64,000 nt of DNA from Brachynemurus nebulosus (GCA_035578155.1 JAPWDM010000005.1:38464108-38528107), one strand, 5' to 3'. Numbered from the stretch's first letter, positions 1 to 14,236 are shown. Numbers and translations are program-made. Notes: generated by a model not told the origin, from the letters alone.

Positions 1-3000
1 GTCCAAAATTTAGCTTTGTAATTCATCATGTGCCTAAAATATATTTTACACAAAGCTAGATGAGGGGATACCTAATAGTATCCGTTTGTTAAGCAAAAAT
101 TGTCATTAATAAGCTAAAGTTGCAGACTACGTATCCCCGGGCCCCAGAGCTACAAATCCAGCTACCCCACCTTCTCATCGGACCTGGTTCTGACCATATC
201 TATGGTTCTGCAACCATGATAGTAACTTTCTTTACGGACCTGGTCCACTAAAGTGGTGCTTTAATAGACTGCAAACAGATGAAAATAGATGATGCATAAA
301 CGACACTTTAGCGAAGACAAAAGTAATTATTTCATATAGAAAAAAAGTACTCAAGTTATTTACAAATTTAAAAAAAACTTGCTTATCATATACATACTCA
401 GTTTTTTTTTAATAATTTTCCCCTTTTATTTTTGCACCATTATATCTGTCTATGTACCTACACAGATGATAGTAACTGCACAAAACTAGCGAAATAAAAT
501 CAACTTTTATAGTCATAAACAATTTTTGCGCTCTTTCTCTCCCGCGTATATAGAATTTTTTTTTAATTTCATAAAGCTTATATAAGCCATTATAGAACGT
601 AAATATGGTACTTTAAAGCCCTCTTCAATTTTTCATTACAAACCTCAAACATTAAATTCCCGCTCACTATGTTGAGCTCCGTCGCTGCTAGGTTGCGTGG
701 CATCGTGTGGAATAGCCTGAAGCGAATGTATGTGCTGCTTCTTGCTCGCTAACAGAAGAGGTTATTACAGTATTAGTCCCTCGCATGTGATATTCATTAT
801 AAAGACAGTATAAGACTAGGGAAAATTCTACATTCATCTTTACGTGGATTGTTGTGGTTCCCAGGTAGGAAGTACCAAGCTTGACAAAAGGAAGAGTGTT
901 AATGCTGAACAAAGCCTTGGTTAAGTGTAGTTGCCAAAGCGCAACCAAGTCCTGGTATCTACAATTTTACCCAAGCCTGAGTCAGTATCCCGTATGCTTA
1001 GTTTACCAAGTGTCATAACAAGTGTAGTTTGTTAAACGTCAAATTTCAACATTGACCCAAATCTTGCTCATATAGGTATTTATTCATCAAATTGATGATT
1101 CTAATAATTTTTAAACTTTATTTGAATTTTAACTTAGGAAAATCTACAAAAAATTATTTTTATCCATTTTTGGAAAGAATAGAAATGTCAAAAATATATG
1201 CTCAACAGGAGATTACTGATCACGCCCAACTGGTACAATATTTTGACAGCTAATGCACCTTATATGGAATTGCTGACGTCATACGACGTGGTATGTAAGT
1301 CAGTAAGATTTCACTTGACGTCTTGGGACGTCAGCGACTGTCAAATAGGTACATTGAAAGAACAAAAATAAATAAATAATTATATATAATTATATAAAAA
1401 TTAATAATAATAATTATAATTATATATTATAAATAATATAATAATTATAATTATATATCATAAATTACTTTTAATTCTTTTAGAACAGCGTTAAATACGA
1501 AGCTTTACAGGACACTGGTATTATGGGCGCAAGCCAAAAATAACTTTTTTACCTACATCTGCATTTATCTTTGTCTCTTATATTAATAAATGGAGGTTTA
1601 CTCACTCACTCAAATAAAAACATAATTACTTGGTTTAGTTGGTAATTATGGAAATAATACAATTTGTGTTCCCCTCACGGCAATTTCTGGAGGTCTTTTG
1701 TGCTTGCTATATAAAACATTTGACCAATGTTATATACCAACCTTGGACTAAGGCTGTGTACCAGGCTTGTCATTTAATATTATTAGCGTAAGCCTGTCTC
1801 AACCTTGAGCTACTTGCCATTTCCCATATAGATTTGTGGCTTTTGAACTAAATGTGTAAAAAAAAGTAAAGACATTTCTAGTATGACTCCTACATTCAGT
1901 CGTTAAATAAATGCTATAAGTTTGCTGTGTAGCCTGTATTCTTCGCAGAGACAAAGTAATAATATCGCATATTATATTGCATTGCATTTAGATTGTAAAA
2001 TTCTCTATTATACTATCAGTGGAAATAATCGTTCTCCTCTACAACTGTCTCTCTTCAAATATGTGTAACTCTCTTTGATTACTTTTAAACACTTTGGAAA
2101 AGGGGACAAATCACGAAGAATGGGAACTATTACGACATTCCTGCATGTGTTCATGATGTCACCCCGTAGTAGAATTTCATAAAATTACATCAAAATAATT
2201 CAACATCGTAAATACCTATTTAGGATCGTTTTATAAGAAAAATTAGACAATAAAAATTTTGGAGACTAACACCGAAATGATGATTTGTGCCATACTTTAA
2301 AGTCAGCATGTACCGATGCTTTCGTTTTGAAATTTTAAAAACTTAATTGTCAGTAACTGAATCTATTACAAGCGCTGCACTCATTCAGATAATCCTAAAC
2401 TATCCTAAATGGAATTTAGGAAAAAAGTTTCAGTAACTAACAAGATCAATATTTTTACTTAAAAATGTTAAACCTATCTACTTTCTAATACCTCGTCATT
2501 TTTCTCAGGTAATATAATGAATATTTAATTACATTGTTTAAACAAACTTCTAAATTTCTATTCATTTCGTTGCCCCTGAAAATTGATCTAAATCACAATT
2601 ACAAAACTTATCCTTTATATATATTATAACCACAAAATCAACCAAATTAAATAGTAATAATATAAATGAAACAAGGATCGTACTAGGAAGTGAGAAGGAT
2701 ACAAACAACATCCACCACCAGTATACCTACCGAATGATGTTGATAGTGGTGCTTGTGGCAATGCGAACGGTATAACGGTGGTGGTGGGGGTACGTGGATG
2801 GTGGGGGAAGAGAACTTTACCGTGAACTTCATTTGAAAATGAGTATTCAATGTCACTGACCTATACGGATATACCAAAATGAATGTCGGCACAAAGTATT
2901 GACTTTATCTATGTATATCCCTATGAAATTCTAATGAAAAATTCTTTTGAATTAAGCTTTCCTTTTTTCTTATTTATACAATCCCGTGAAAATAGAATGT

Positions 3001-3423
3001 AATAAAGATGCAAAAAAGGGGACTCGTTGCACTCTTTAAGCTAATTTTGAATTAATAAACGAATAATAATTTAAAACAGGAGATAAAAACTTGAAAAGAT
3101 TAAAATAAATTTAATGTTAGTCTCAAAAGAGAAAACGTAATTGCGGAATTGATAAATTGTCAGTAAAACAGCGAAGCCAATAATTTGTAGTTACTCGAGA
3201 GAGATTAGGGAGACTTGCTTTTAAGATTATTCTCTGCAATTTTCGCTCGATTTATTTGTAAACTATGCCACTGCCAAAAATAATGTTTGTATTGCAGTTT
3301 ACAATGTCAGAAAATTAACCTTATCTGACGCCAAATAAAAAATAGGTAACATACTGAGACCTCTATAAATAAGTTTTAAAGAGCAATGTAAAGTCCGAGT
3401 GGTTATCATTACTCGCAAGATAG
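1..3423. other. AT-rich intergenic stretch, no gene seen
   Basis: I see no coding region here; the open frames are short and look random. It holds an almost pure A/T block with internal symmetry at about 1375-1470. It also holds a weak match (about 1200-1335, around the words GACGTC and GTCAGTAAG) to sequence at about 12240-12370, so both are probably decayed copies of one repeat. A short GGT/GGGG-rich patch lies at 2755-2815. Confidence 0.5.
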
Positions 3424-4125
3424 TCTATCTACTTATATGCGTTGTCGGCGTAGTGAAAATCTACTTAATAAATTTCTAACACTCACTGACTGACAGACAA
3501 CGCACAGCCTAAACCGTTGGGTTTAGAAGAATGAAATTTTGCACAGGAGTTCCCTATGTAACGTCGGTGAACACTAAGAAAGGACTTTTGAAAATTCGTC
3601 CCCTAAGTGGGTTAAATAGTTGATGAAAATTTGTATGTAAATACGTCATTTTTAAAATTAGAGATATATAAAAATATGTTACTATGACTATTAAAATAAA
3701 TATCTTATTTAATAAATTGTGTAAATTGGTATTTTAGCTTTTGAAAAACATTGAAAGTAAGCAGAAAGTGAGCACCAAGATGTCGATGGCAAATCCCATC
3801 GGGTATACGGCTATTATTTAATAAATTTTTAACTTTGACTGACAGACAACGCACAACCTAAACTGTTGGGTTTAGAAGGACGAAATTAAGCACAGGAGTT
3901 ATGAAAATTGGCATTTAGCCTTCTATTTATAAATAAAAGTCAGTTGTGTAAACGTTTCTGGAAATTTATTCTCTAAGGGGTTAAAACGAAAATGAAAGTT
4001 CCTATGGAAAGTTCGTCATTTTTGAAGTTAGAAACGTGGATATTGATTTAGGCTTTTGAAAAACATTAAAAGTGAGTACTTAATAAAAAGATGTCGATGG
4101 GAAATCCCATCGGGCATACGGCTAG
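3424..4125 (+). mobile_element. Helitron-like non-autonomous element, two tandem units
   Basis: The 5' end reads TCTATCTACTTATATGCG, close to the TC-starting ends of insect Helitrons. Two diverged units follow one another; each has the words CTGACAGACAACGCAC and GTTGGGTTTAGAAG. Each unit ends with a short hairpin (GATGGGAAATCCCATC in the second) followed about 10 bases later by CTAT (first unit, near 3812) or CTAG then T (second unit, 4122-4126). A hairpin followed by CTRR next to a T is the Helitron 3' signature. No Rep/helicase coding remains. The 5' flanking base is not the expected A, so the exact 5' end is uncertain. Confidence 0.55.
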
Positions 4126-5035
4126 TAAATAAATAATAATATGTTAAGAAAATTACCGAATGTTTTTCCATTATTAATAAAAATATTTTTTACTTATAAG
4201 AAATACTAGTCAAATATTTAGTAGATATTTATATTAAACTTACTGAAAATTTCTACACTGATATTTCGTTTCGACACAAAACAACTTGAAATAAATTAAA
4301 TAAAAAAATAAGTACTTGAAAAACAGAGAATGTACCTTTGCTAGATTCCTTCATAATTAAAAAAAAATGAAAAATAAATACAAAAATGAGACATACAAGG
4401 ACGGTTTGCATAAATTTAGGCTTAAAACATTTTTCAACCTCAATCATCGTTCGTATTAACATAATAGCTAACGCGTAAGCAAATTTTTACTGCATCCAAA
4501 ACCACCAAAATAATACTTACGATCCTTACTAACTGTAAATAACACACTATTTCTAAACTTATTCAAATCATTACTGTAGCTATTATACTTAAAAAATTGA
4601 AAATATTTCTCCTTAACTTAATAGAGAACATATACAGAAAGAAAATGCATTCGTTGCATTCGTATTCATTTTTCCAGCACATACATCTGGCTCGAGCTCA
4701 ATACACGTTCGGTCGTATACAAAACTTTCATTATTTCAACAGACACATATCTAGAATATATAATGCAAGTATGTGAAACAGTGTGGTTATAACCAAGAAA
4801 GAGTAAGACATGTGTAATGCACATGCATGTAATATAATATAATATGTATCTATTAATATATTACATAGAATGATTAAGAAATTCTTGTCCTTTGCACTTT
4901 TACTCGGTGCTCCCACCATAACACTTATAAAAACAAAATTAGTTGTAGAAAACCAAATTTTTAAACTGAAATTATGTAATTTCAATATTATCAAGTGCTT
5001 GTGAACATTATCAAATATGGGGCACTTTTGTTTGT
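4126..5035. other. AT-rich stretch, nothing recognised
   Basis: No supportable gene or repeat boundary is visible. The open frames on the minus strand here are low-complexity, rich in F, I, L and K as expected of AT-rich non-coding DNA. Confidence 0.4.
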
Positions 5036-5457
5036 ATTTAAACTAGGGATGTTGTGGATATCCGTAACCGTAACCGAAACTACCGGATATCCGAAAAAAT
5101 TATAAATCCGACACCGAAACCGTATCCGAAAATAAAAGTTTCGGATTTGTCCGGATAATAACAGACAACTGCCGTTGGAAAACTGAGTTTAAATCGAAGC
5201 AAGTTTTTGCTGCGTATGTTTCTCTTGATAGATTTCCGTTGATTCGTTTTTGACGTTCACTTTTTAAGTTAAAACTTTCCTCTTTTTTTCTAAAAAAATA
5301 TGTTCGCAGAAAGCAATTATCCGTAACCGTAACCGTGTCCGAAACATTATCCGATATTTTTACATATCCGTTACCGAAACCGAAACCGAAAAAAAATATT
5401 TTTAAATATCCGTATCCGTATCCGAAGTTTCATATCCATAACATCCCTAATTTAAAC
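5036..5457. mobile_element. hAT-type MITE with simple-repeat interior, 8-bp TSD
   Basis: The element proper is 5044-5449. Its ends are TAGGGATGTTGTGG and the inverse CCATAACATCCCTA, flanked on both sides by the exact 8-bp duplication ATTTAAAC (5036-5043 and 5450-5457). An 8-bp duplication and a TAGGG start are typical of hAT transposons. The interior is built largely of reiterated ATCCGTAACCG / ACCGAAACCG words on both strands, so the whole element can fold back. No transposase coding is present. Confidence 0.85.
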
Positions 5458-5863
5458 ATATGTTAAGACAGTATTCTAGTATAGAATATTTTAAAATTAG
5501 ATTTTTTAGTTTCATTTTCTAAAAGTATATCTTTAAAAATGTGTTTTTAAAAGGAAATTGAAAAATTTATTTATCCAATCGACTTTAAATTTGGCATGAG
5601 CCTTCAATACATGTTGGCTTTTGGTAGGAACTACAAATATCGCAAAATTGAAATTTTTACTACTTTTAAAAAATAAAAGCAAACTTAAAAAAAAAAAATA
5701 TATATTTTTTTAAACACCACCATATTTTTAGATTTTTTTAAATTTCTATTTCATTATAGTGACATAATGACAACCTTTCTAAACCAATATCTCTTTCTTT
5801 TTTTATTCCAGATGAACAAAAATCCCAAAATTATGTTAACCAGCGCAACCCTTTTTTGCATGG

Positions 5864-5920
<57 letters not shown>

Positions 5921-8900
5921 AATCCCTATAAGTCCTTGAATTTTCATTTTAAGTCGATACTATAGTCGTAATAAAAATAGGAACTCACAAAAACTCATCC
6001 TGTGTGTGTATGAATATATTTTACCATCCGAAAATGCAATAATATATATTTAGAGCTTCATAGCTTATTGTTATTAGATTATTGGTCCCTAGAGTAAGAT
6101 TTCGATTTCGAAATCGAATGAAATCAAATTCCTGACAAAGACAACCTTTGAATCTTGCCACGGTTCTAAATAACGAAAAGTCATGTTTGTGAACAAGTAA
6201 GCTTACAAAAAACAGAGAACCATAATTAAGGGAATCCAATAAACACCTTTTTTTGAAGGTTACAAAAAAAACTTTGATACCAATATATTTCAAAGGATTC
6301 TCTGGATTTAGTTCTTTGTATAACATTTGATGACAGTATTTATATCACATTATGGAATTCGTCCGATGACGTATTTTTCTCTTTAAAAATCCATAAACAT
6401 TATATATAACAGATGAATAAACTACATTTTGTCGAGGAGTTGTACCTGAAAATGTTAATAACAATAAATCCAATTGAAAGTAATAGCAATAACGTTTAAA
6501 TTACGGTCTTGTTTTAATTGGAATTTCAAAATTTATAGCATTTTGGCGCTCAACAAATTTTAATAATAAATAATCACATAAACATTAAAACATTATAACT
6601 TAGTTTACTCGTAACATTTGCTAGAAATACCAGAAATGTCGAAATATTAATAATGACATAGAAAAGATACCGTTTACTTACTGTAAGTAAATACAGACGG
6701 AGACTCCTTAATACTTTACCTCCATGTAATATGTATTTTCTTAATAAAGAAATAGCATAGACATAGCGGAATTCTGCAAGTGGGAATGAGATAAACATAT
6801 TGTATAATGTAAATATGTTTTTACCTTCATAATGAAAACATTGAATTTATCGTCAAAACCACCTTGTACATTAAAGTTTTCAACATTTACGAAAATTTCA
6901 TTAGCAATTGCAAAATATTCAATTCAGATATGTATCAGTTTTAATGGAGATTCAATAAATTTTATTAAGATCATAAAATCAATGGAATTTTACGATATAT
7001 AGGGTTGCACAAAGTCGATTTCACAAAATTTGTGTGTTACACACATAGATATTAATTACAAATTTATTTCTTCAATTTGGCATAAATTTATTAATACTGA
7101 ATTCTACGTAGAATTTTACTTATTGGTATCGGTTCCTAATTACTTTTAAATTTTGAAATGATATTTGCAAAAAAACTAGGTTAGAATTATAATCAATATA
7201 TTTGCTAACGTCTCTGATAAATGAATAGTTTCTACGTATAAATTCATGCGTATATGAATATTAATAAGATTCCAAGTATTCCTAGTATTTATCCTACTAG
7301 AATACTGTATGTACCTACGTTCATGGTTTACACTGCTGTCTTTTATAAGAGAGAAGTAAGTCAAGAGTTGTATTGCTCTGTATTGCTCGTACTCATCATT
7401 GAGTTCACTCTCCGGGCTCGACTCAACTGAGGGAGAACGCATTATTGCTTGTCATGTTCACAAATTGGTTCCTTTCTTGTAAACTGGAACAAACACATAT
7501 ACCTACAATAGCAGTAATATTAATTGTACAGGAGTTTCCATGAATAAACGTACAGGTGCATGTCCACTTTGAATTACTAACTGTAATGTACAAAACAAAC
7601 ATTTATAACAAGAATAAAGATACCTAAAATTTATATGATAATTTAATTTTCCAGAATAAAACATAAGTTGAGTATTTAGCGGAATATTATAAGAAACAAG
7701 TAAGATGCGTTTGGAAAGGAACAAAAAACACCACAAAACGGTTCAATCGAATTTGATGAATTTTTTCCCATATCATATAAAAGTTAATACGCTTTGGTGC
7801 CTCGATCAAGTCTGTATCATTTTTGTTCGCGAGATATGGCAAAGCAAAAAATATCTACATACATACGAACGTCGCACACACACAAGCACATCTTTTTAGA
7901 AATTTTCATTTAGATTTTTTGACCCTGTGTACAATAATTTTTCTATACTGGAAAGTTTTCAAGGAGCGGTAATTTACATGTGGCTGAAAAGACATTTACC
8001 TTAAAATTTTAGAAAAAGATAAACTGATCAACAATTTGAAATATTTCCACTTTGCGCATAAATTAGACACCATCCAAAATTGTAGAATCGTTGGCTGCAG
8101 TTTTTTTGTTCTCTTTCAGATTTTTATTGGATTGGATTCCCCGATTTATTATAATGATTATTTTTATAGTTCAGGAATCAGGTGATCGACACATTTTCCT
8201 TTTACTCTGTGCTAGTTTCTTCGCAAATTAGTTGCAAAGCATATACAATATTAATTGCAAAGATTTTCAATATCCAAACTAACAGGCAGTTTCACCAACA
8301 AGAAAATTTGGGGTACCAAATTTTATTGGGTAAGAGACCGAAACGAAAGCAACCATAAATAATATACAAAGTAATGTCGTACAGATTTACTTGTACATTT
8401 ACACATAAAATTGATGTATTTTGCGATGGCATTCATATGAACATAACTAAATTATAATAAGACAATACCAATTGTATTTGAAAGATGGTTTTAGTGTTTC
8501 TTACGAAAAATATTTTTTTTACTCAAATTAAGCCGTTTTAACATCTTTTCTTTATAATCTTATACAGTTATACACTGTCGCATTGGTAGAGTGACTATAG
8601 TTATGAATGGTTATTAATTTGATATTTGGGGTGATATTTATTTTCAAATCTGTTAAGGATAAGAAAAAGTAAATGAACAAATTAAAAATCCATTTTTTTT
8701 AACTACTCTGTTTACAATGGTTTGGTATTTTTTGGAATGTAACTATGTCGACCCAAAAAAAGAAAATAATTGATATTTATAAAAAAAAAAGAAGAAAAAA
8801 ACAACGATGGATTAAAATATACACACAAAGTATGCGGTTTTTTTAATCACGGTACATATCAACATGAATTTTCTAACTGAACAATTTCCCAGTTCACATT

Positions 8901-10502
8901 TTCATGGACGTGTCTGTACATATACGTCCTAAATACGAAATATGTACAACGAACTTTTTAAAGTAAAAAAAGGACGTTGATCGTAGGATGAATATTTATA
9001 TGTCAGAAACATATAATTTAAAATGGAAAATGAAATTTATTTTAAAATATAATTTAATTATTTATCTCTCTCTCTCTCTGACATTGTGTTGGTGTATAAT
9101 GGCGTGCGTTATTATTGACAATTGAACGCATAGCCGAGGCACATACTTGGAGGATAGGAGTGTGGATAGCTTAACATACCAGTCTCCGTACCTACGTAGC
9201 CATGTTCGAAATGAAAAGAATTAATGAAGTTCAAAATTTTCTTTACGATTCAGTTATTAAATAATAAAAAAAAAATTAATTAAATATTCTGAAATGTAAA
9301 AAATGAAATTTTATAATTGTTGGTAACGAGCGTGTTTGCACGTCCTGAACATGTAACAGGGTACAGGAAGTCATCACCAAGGTGTGTCAGGTGAAGAGAA
9401 CCTTCATTAAACCTCATATAATTCAGTAGAAGGACAGATAACGAAGAGTTTATAATTTTCAATCTATTGTTACATTTTGATAACAAAACTGAATATTTTC
9501 TTTCAAATTGTCATATATTGTTTAATATTTTCCATTCAAAATCATTACAAATTCTTCTAAATTTAATTTTCAATAGGAAAGAAATACTTCCGTTTACTTC
9601 CAACACAGTATTTTGAACGGGCACAGCATCTAAATATATCTGATAATACACTGAAAAATCTGTACGGTTGCACTTATTAAAAAAAAAATTGTTTACTAAA
9701 AATAAAATCACAAAAAAAAAAATAGTTGCGATAACTAAAAAGATTTGAATAATTGAATTGAATTTGAATAATTACAACAAAAACTTGGTAGTTACTGTAA
9801 CTAGTGCACCGTTGTTAATGCAACAAAAAAATAATTCGTCGGCTGAGTATTGGTTTGTAGTTTTGTACACAGTCCAATTTTTAAAAATTTTTTCCAGATT
9901 TTTGTTTTGTTAGTTTTTGATGTTAAGGAAGTCGAAACCACTATCAGAATAATACTAATACTCAGCTGACGATTTGTTAATGCAATATATTTAAGAATAA
10001 GCAATATTGATGGTTCTATGGTCCATTCGGTACGGACGCGTTATATAATTAATGAAAACATAAAACAAGTTAGTGCAAATCGTAAATATTGGAAAGGCAA
10101 TTTAATTTTAAATATGTAGTAAACATTAACTACTTAGAAAGGATACAAAAAATTGAACAAACACGTATAAATTGTTATTTTAGTTACCATAATAAAATTA
10201 TTTCCTAATATGTGCTTAACCTAGTTACTCCGAGATAGTCAGGTACAAAAGTATATCTCAGCGAAAAAATTTTCTTTTATCAAAAATTAAATAATGTATT
10301 AATATTCTTCAGTTATTATATTTGAGCACCACTTGTTTTTTTTTGAATTTCCGCGCGCTTATGTTGTAACAATATAAAAGCATTGCTGAAAAAGCGTTGT
10401 AAAAACGTTGTAAAATTTTGTTTATAAATTATATTTCAAAAACGGCGTAGTGAATAATTTTTATTTCTTATTAAATATGGTTTGTAACCTTGTATACTAT
10501 AA
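5458..10502. other. AT-rich intergenic stretch, no gene seen
   Basis: About 5 kb without a supportable gene. It contains an (AT)n tract at 5865-5918 and a short CT tract near 9066-9082. The open frames on both strands lack any recognisable motif and have no consistent coding bias. Confidence 0.45.
5865..5918. repeat. (AT)n microsatellite
   Basis: Uninterrupted alternating TA over about 53 bases. Confidence 0.95.
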
Positions 10503-11734
10503 GGCTATTTCTCTACTAATTGGAAAATCGCTGTCCCAGGTAGATTTTATATAACAGATCTTATTATTGTTGAGTTTTATGTATTAAAAACGACAATATG
10601 TCAGCTATTTTTGGCACGCCATAACCCATTTAGTAATATAATATTGTAATATTCAATTTACAGTCAATTCACAGTCCCCTGTCGTGTCCCATTTCCAGAA
10701 TTAGAGGTATTATTACAAATATTTATTTTCAGTATCATTACTGCCTGAGTAAAAAAAAATATGAATAATACCAGAATACAGTAAGCATCTTTGTAAAACT
10801 CAATCATATTTTTAAAATAAAAATTGCATTAAAAAAAAAGTAATCAAATGTTGTCCTCAAATTTTTTGAACAGTCCCCTGTCACATTTTGAAAATGGTAC
10901 TGAAATCGTACTGTGCATTGGCGCGATCGTTTATATCATGAAACGGAACGCAATCGGTGTGAGGTTCGTTCGGTTGCAGAGTTAAGTGCGCTGACATCAT
11001 TTTGTTTACTGTCACCGCTGCATTTGTAAGTTAACCATACGTTTAGACCACTAGTTGTAACAGTCCCCTGCTATACAATTTTCCTATCGTTTTAAGTGAT
11101 TAAGCTACAACAAATTTATAAAATAGTTACTTAGCGAATATATTATCACGCCCACCCCTGAAAATTGAATAGATTTGAAATGATTTTATGCTAGGAAACT
11201 TTCTATGTAAAATATCAGTCCCCTGACCAACAGTCTCCTGTCATTTCATAGCAAGATAAGTTAGTAGAAGGTAATGTTCTTCTTGTTCTAATGTAAATTT
11301 TATAATATATAATCTTATAACTTTAGAGTTATAAGTTCAGCTACTTAAAAAGGCAATTAAGCCAAAAATTTGATTTTAATGACAAGCGTCCTATAGCATT
11401 AAGAAAATTCATTATAGTGTTTAATTTACTTAGAAATTTTTGATTTAATCGTACGTAATATAAATTCTAACACTTATAATAAATAAAAACAACGATTTTG
11501 ATGGCTTTTGTTCAACGGAAATATGTTTTTTCTTCCCCTGAAACAGTCCCCTGTCGCGATTTTTCATAAAATCGTCCATTATTCACAAATAAGGAGGATA
11601 ATTAATAAGCTTTCTTAAGACACACATTTCTTTATTAATGCCTTTCATTGTATTTGCATATTTTCTTAATATTTAAGAAAAATATGCTTGGGACAGTTTT
11701 GCATGAAAATTGTCCAAGTTGTAGAGAAAGGGCC
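10503..11734. mobile_element. TIR element carrying a repeated CAGTCCCCTG motif
   Basis: The left end reads GGCTATTTCTCTACTAATTG. The right end, read on the other strand, is GGCCCTTTCTCTACAACTTG, an imperfect inverted repeat of about 22 bases. Flanks share ATAA (left ...CTATAA, right ATAAATG), a possible 4-bp target duplication. The interior carries the word CAGTCCCCTG or CAGTCTCCTG six times (10672, 10871, 11061, 11216, 11231, 11544), often followed by TC. A CpG-richer block at 10910-11000 stands out from the AT-rich remainder. No protein-coding frame is evident and the superfamily is not identifiable from these ends. Confidence 0.5.
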
Positions 11735-12637
11735 ATAAATGTATTAAATTTTTATCAAATTCCTTTGTCACATTTTCATTTTATTAAAAAAAAAAATAAA
11801 GTTTTCCGATAAGAGTCCGTGTTAAAATTACAAAACTTGGAAATTGTTTTTCTCAAAATTGGGGTAGTCAATTTTAATCGGAATAGGCTCGTATTATTGG
11901 TACTGAATTAAGTAAATATCTAGAGAAGTTTCGTTAAAATCCTTCGAAAAAATCGTATTATCGACCAACTTAATGTTTTGATTACATTAACAAAATAATA
12001 TACTTAATTAAATTTTTTTTAGATACAGCAGTTATACAGTTTTTTCAGCATAATTTAAATTCAAATGTCCCTTGCATGTATTCAGTTCGCAGCACTCCCA
12101 CCATAATATTCAATTATGTATATTAATAAATGTTTATTTATAAATATAACTAGAACTTTATAATTATAACATAACTAAATATATGTATATTATTTATTCA
12201 GATTCAAAAATAAACATATCCACATATTCCATATTTTAACACGTTAATGGTCATGATGAATTATGTATGACAAAATAATGTACGTATGGTACACACTGTA
12301 CGGAATTGTTGACGTCGTACAGCGTAGTGTGTCAGTCAAGTTTCATTTAACGTTAATAATGATAGGCTGAACATACATATGTAATAATATGTAATAATAT
12401 GTACTCTGTCGTGTCAGGCCTATCACAAATATCTGTAAAATTTATAGTATTAAGAAAATTCGGATTGAAAAAAATATCTGAGAATCTTAATTAGCCCAGA
12501 CACCCCACTAGATGTCAGAGATAATTTGTCTTTATTATTTATTATCGATTCTGCGTTATATTATAGGCTATAGCATTAAATCAATAATGCATAAATCTGT
12601 CTATTTTTAAATAAAAAAAATACGTAATACCATACAA
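11735..12637. other. AT-rich stretch with a decayed repeat
   Basis: No gene. Around 12240-12370 the words TTAACACGTTAATGG and GGAATTGTTGACGTC resemble the 1200-1335 stretch, so this is probably an old copy of the same repeat. Confidence 0.4.
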
Positions 12638-12807
12638 TAAAGGAGTCTCCACATTCTCGCCGGGGTTGGACGAAACGAGAATGTAGAGCCTCATTTCGTT
12701 GTCTCGCGGTTGGTGTTTTAATGCTATTCATATGGCTGAACCCACCTCAGCGAGGAACTCGACGAGGAACCTCGTTCAACCTCGGCGAGAATGTGGAGAC
12801 TCCTTAA
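12638..12807. mobile_element. Harbinger-like palindromic MITE, copy 1
   Basis: The element is 12641-12804. Its inverted ends read AGGAGTCTCCACATTCTCGC on both strands, flanked by TAA on each side (12638-12640, 12805-12807). A second copy at 36692-36858 has the same ends with G to C at the third base and is flanked by TTA. A 3-bp TWA duplication suits PIF/Harbinger transposons. The body is GC-richer than the surroundings and repeats ATTTCGTTG and CGAGGAACCTCG-type words. Confidence 0.7.
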
Positions 12808-14236
12808 ACAGAAAAAGGGACAAATTAAACCATAGAGCAATTAAACAAATAAATTATTATATTATTAGACTTTCGTAGTATAACCTTTACGCAATTTAAT
12901 GGACATCACCGTTTGTTAAAAACTGTTATATTATAATAAATATAAATATATATTTTTTCAACTCCTGTAGAAAGTAAAAAGTTTAGATAATCATGTTATT
13001 AACAAATTAGAGGCTTATTTTAACACTAAATATAAGCAAAAAAACAACTCAGAATTATGAAAAGTTCTAGCTACTGGACTACAAAATCCTGGCTCAATAC
13101 ACTTGCCAAATTTTTTTTTTAATTAATAAATTAATTTTGTCTGTTTAGACATTGTTACGTATAATTGTTGTGTCTAAAGATACCTAAGATGGGCCTAGTA
13201 CGGTAGCACTTGTACATATTATGAGGGTGGTGGATTAGAGCCGGGTAGCGTCTGGCATGAAAATATAAATAATGTATGCACAAACGCATATATTTATTCA
13301 ATATGCCTACAGTAACTAGTAATAATAATAAACATGGTAAAATCAATTTTTGGAAAGCATAAAACGACGGTCATTAAACTGGGCAATTATTAACTACAAG
13401 TTTATTAATACACAATATATTATATGTTTATGGTACATCAATGTTCAAATATTAAACGTCTAGCATAAAAAACATCAAGATTAATTATAAATGTACCAAT
13501 ATACATATTCGCAGTGGATAGTCAGAAGGAACTATGTAAATAACAAATAAAAAAGTGTCAAACTAAACTATCCCCTTTGATGCTCCCCTACTCTGGGAAC
13601 AATTTACATGCTCCTATAAGTTCATTATTTAAGCCAACAGACAATAATATTTCTATATCACCAGTCGCAGCCTCCTGCATAACATAGCAAATTTCCGGTT
13701 TTTAAAAATTACTTTATCTTGAAAACTCATTTACATGGGATAAGAGTTCAAAAACATATGCGATTTTTCCGCTCTTTGACATGGTAAATGGTACTGAAAA
13801 TCTTGAAAACTTAACTAAACATAAACATTATACTTTAACTTCAATGTACTAAAAATATAAACTGTATAAAGTAGAGAAACTGGTAAAAGAAATGCAAAAA
13901 AAATACAATGTTTGAATTAGTACCAATTTATTCCGGTTTACACATGTTAGTAGAATTCAAACAAAAGCCTTATATATTACACTTCCCAGCGCAGTGTCTC
14001 GAAATACATTTTTTTTTTTTTTTATAATGGCCATTATTCATTTGAACTGTACTGTATACCATAATAGACTATCACACTATTGTAGTTAGAAAACAACACA
14101 ATTTCGAAACTAAACACTATACATTAATATCATACGTCAATAAATTCGTCAAGTCTGAGTACATTCTAATGTTTCGATATTCAATTATTAATTTATAGGT
14201 ATATATTTATGTCCTGTATACGACTCGTATGTGTGT
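12808..14236. other. AT-rich stretch with decayed repeat fragments
   Basis: No gene. The part at about 12960-13130 resembles 56220-56370 (shared order of words such as TTATTAACAAATTA, AAGCAAAAAA and AAATCCT), so both are likely old copies of one repeat. The part at about 13660-13730 (CAGTCGCAGCCTCCTGCATA) is a diverged half of the TIR family described at 30026-30838. Confidence 0.4.
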
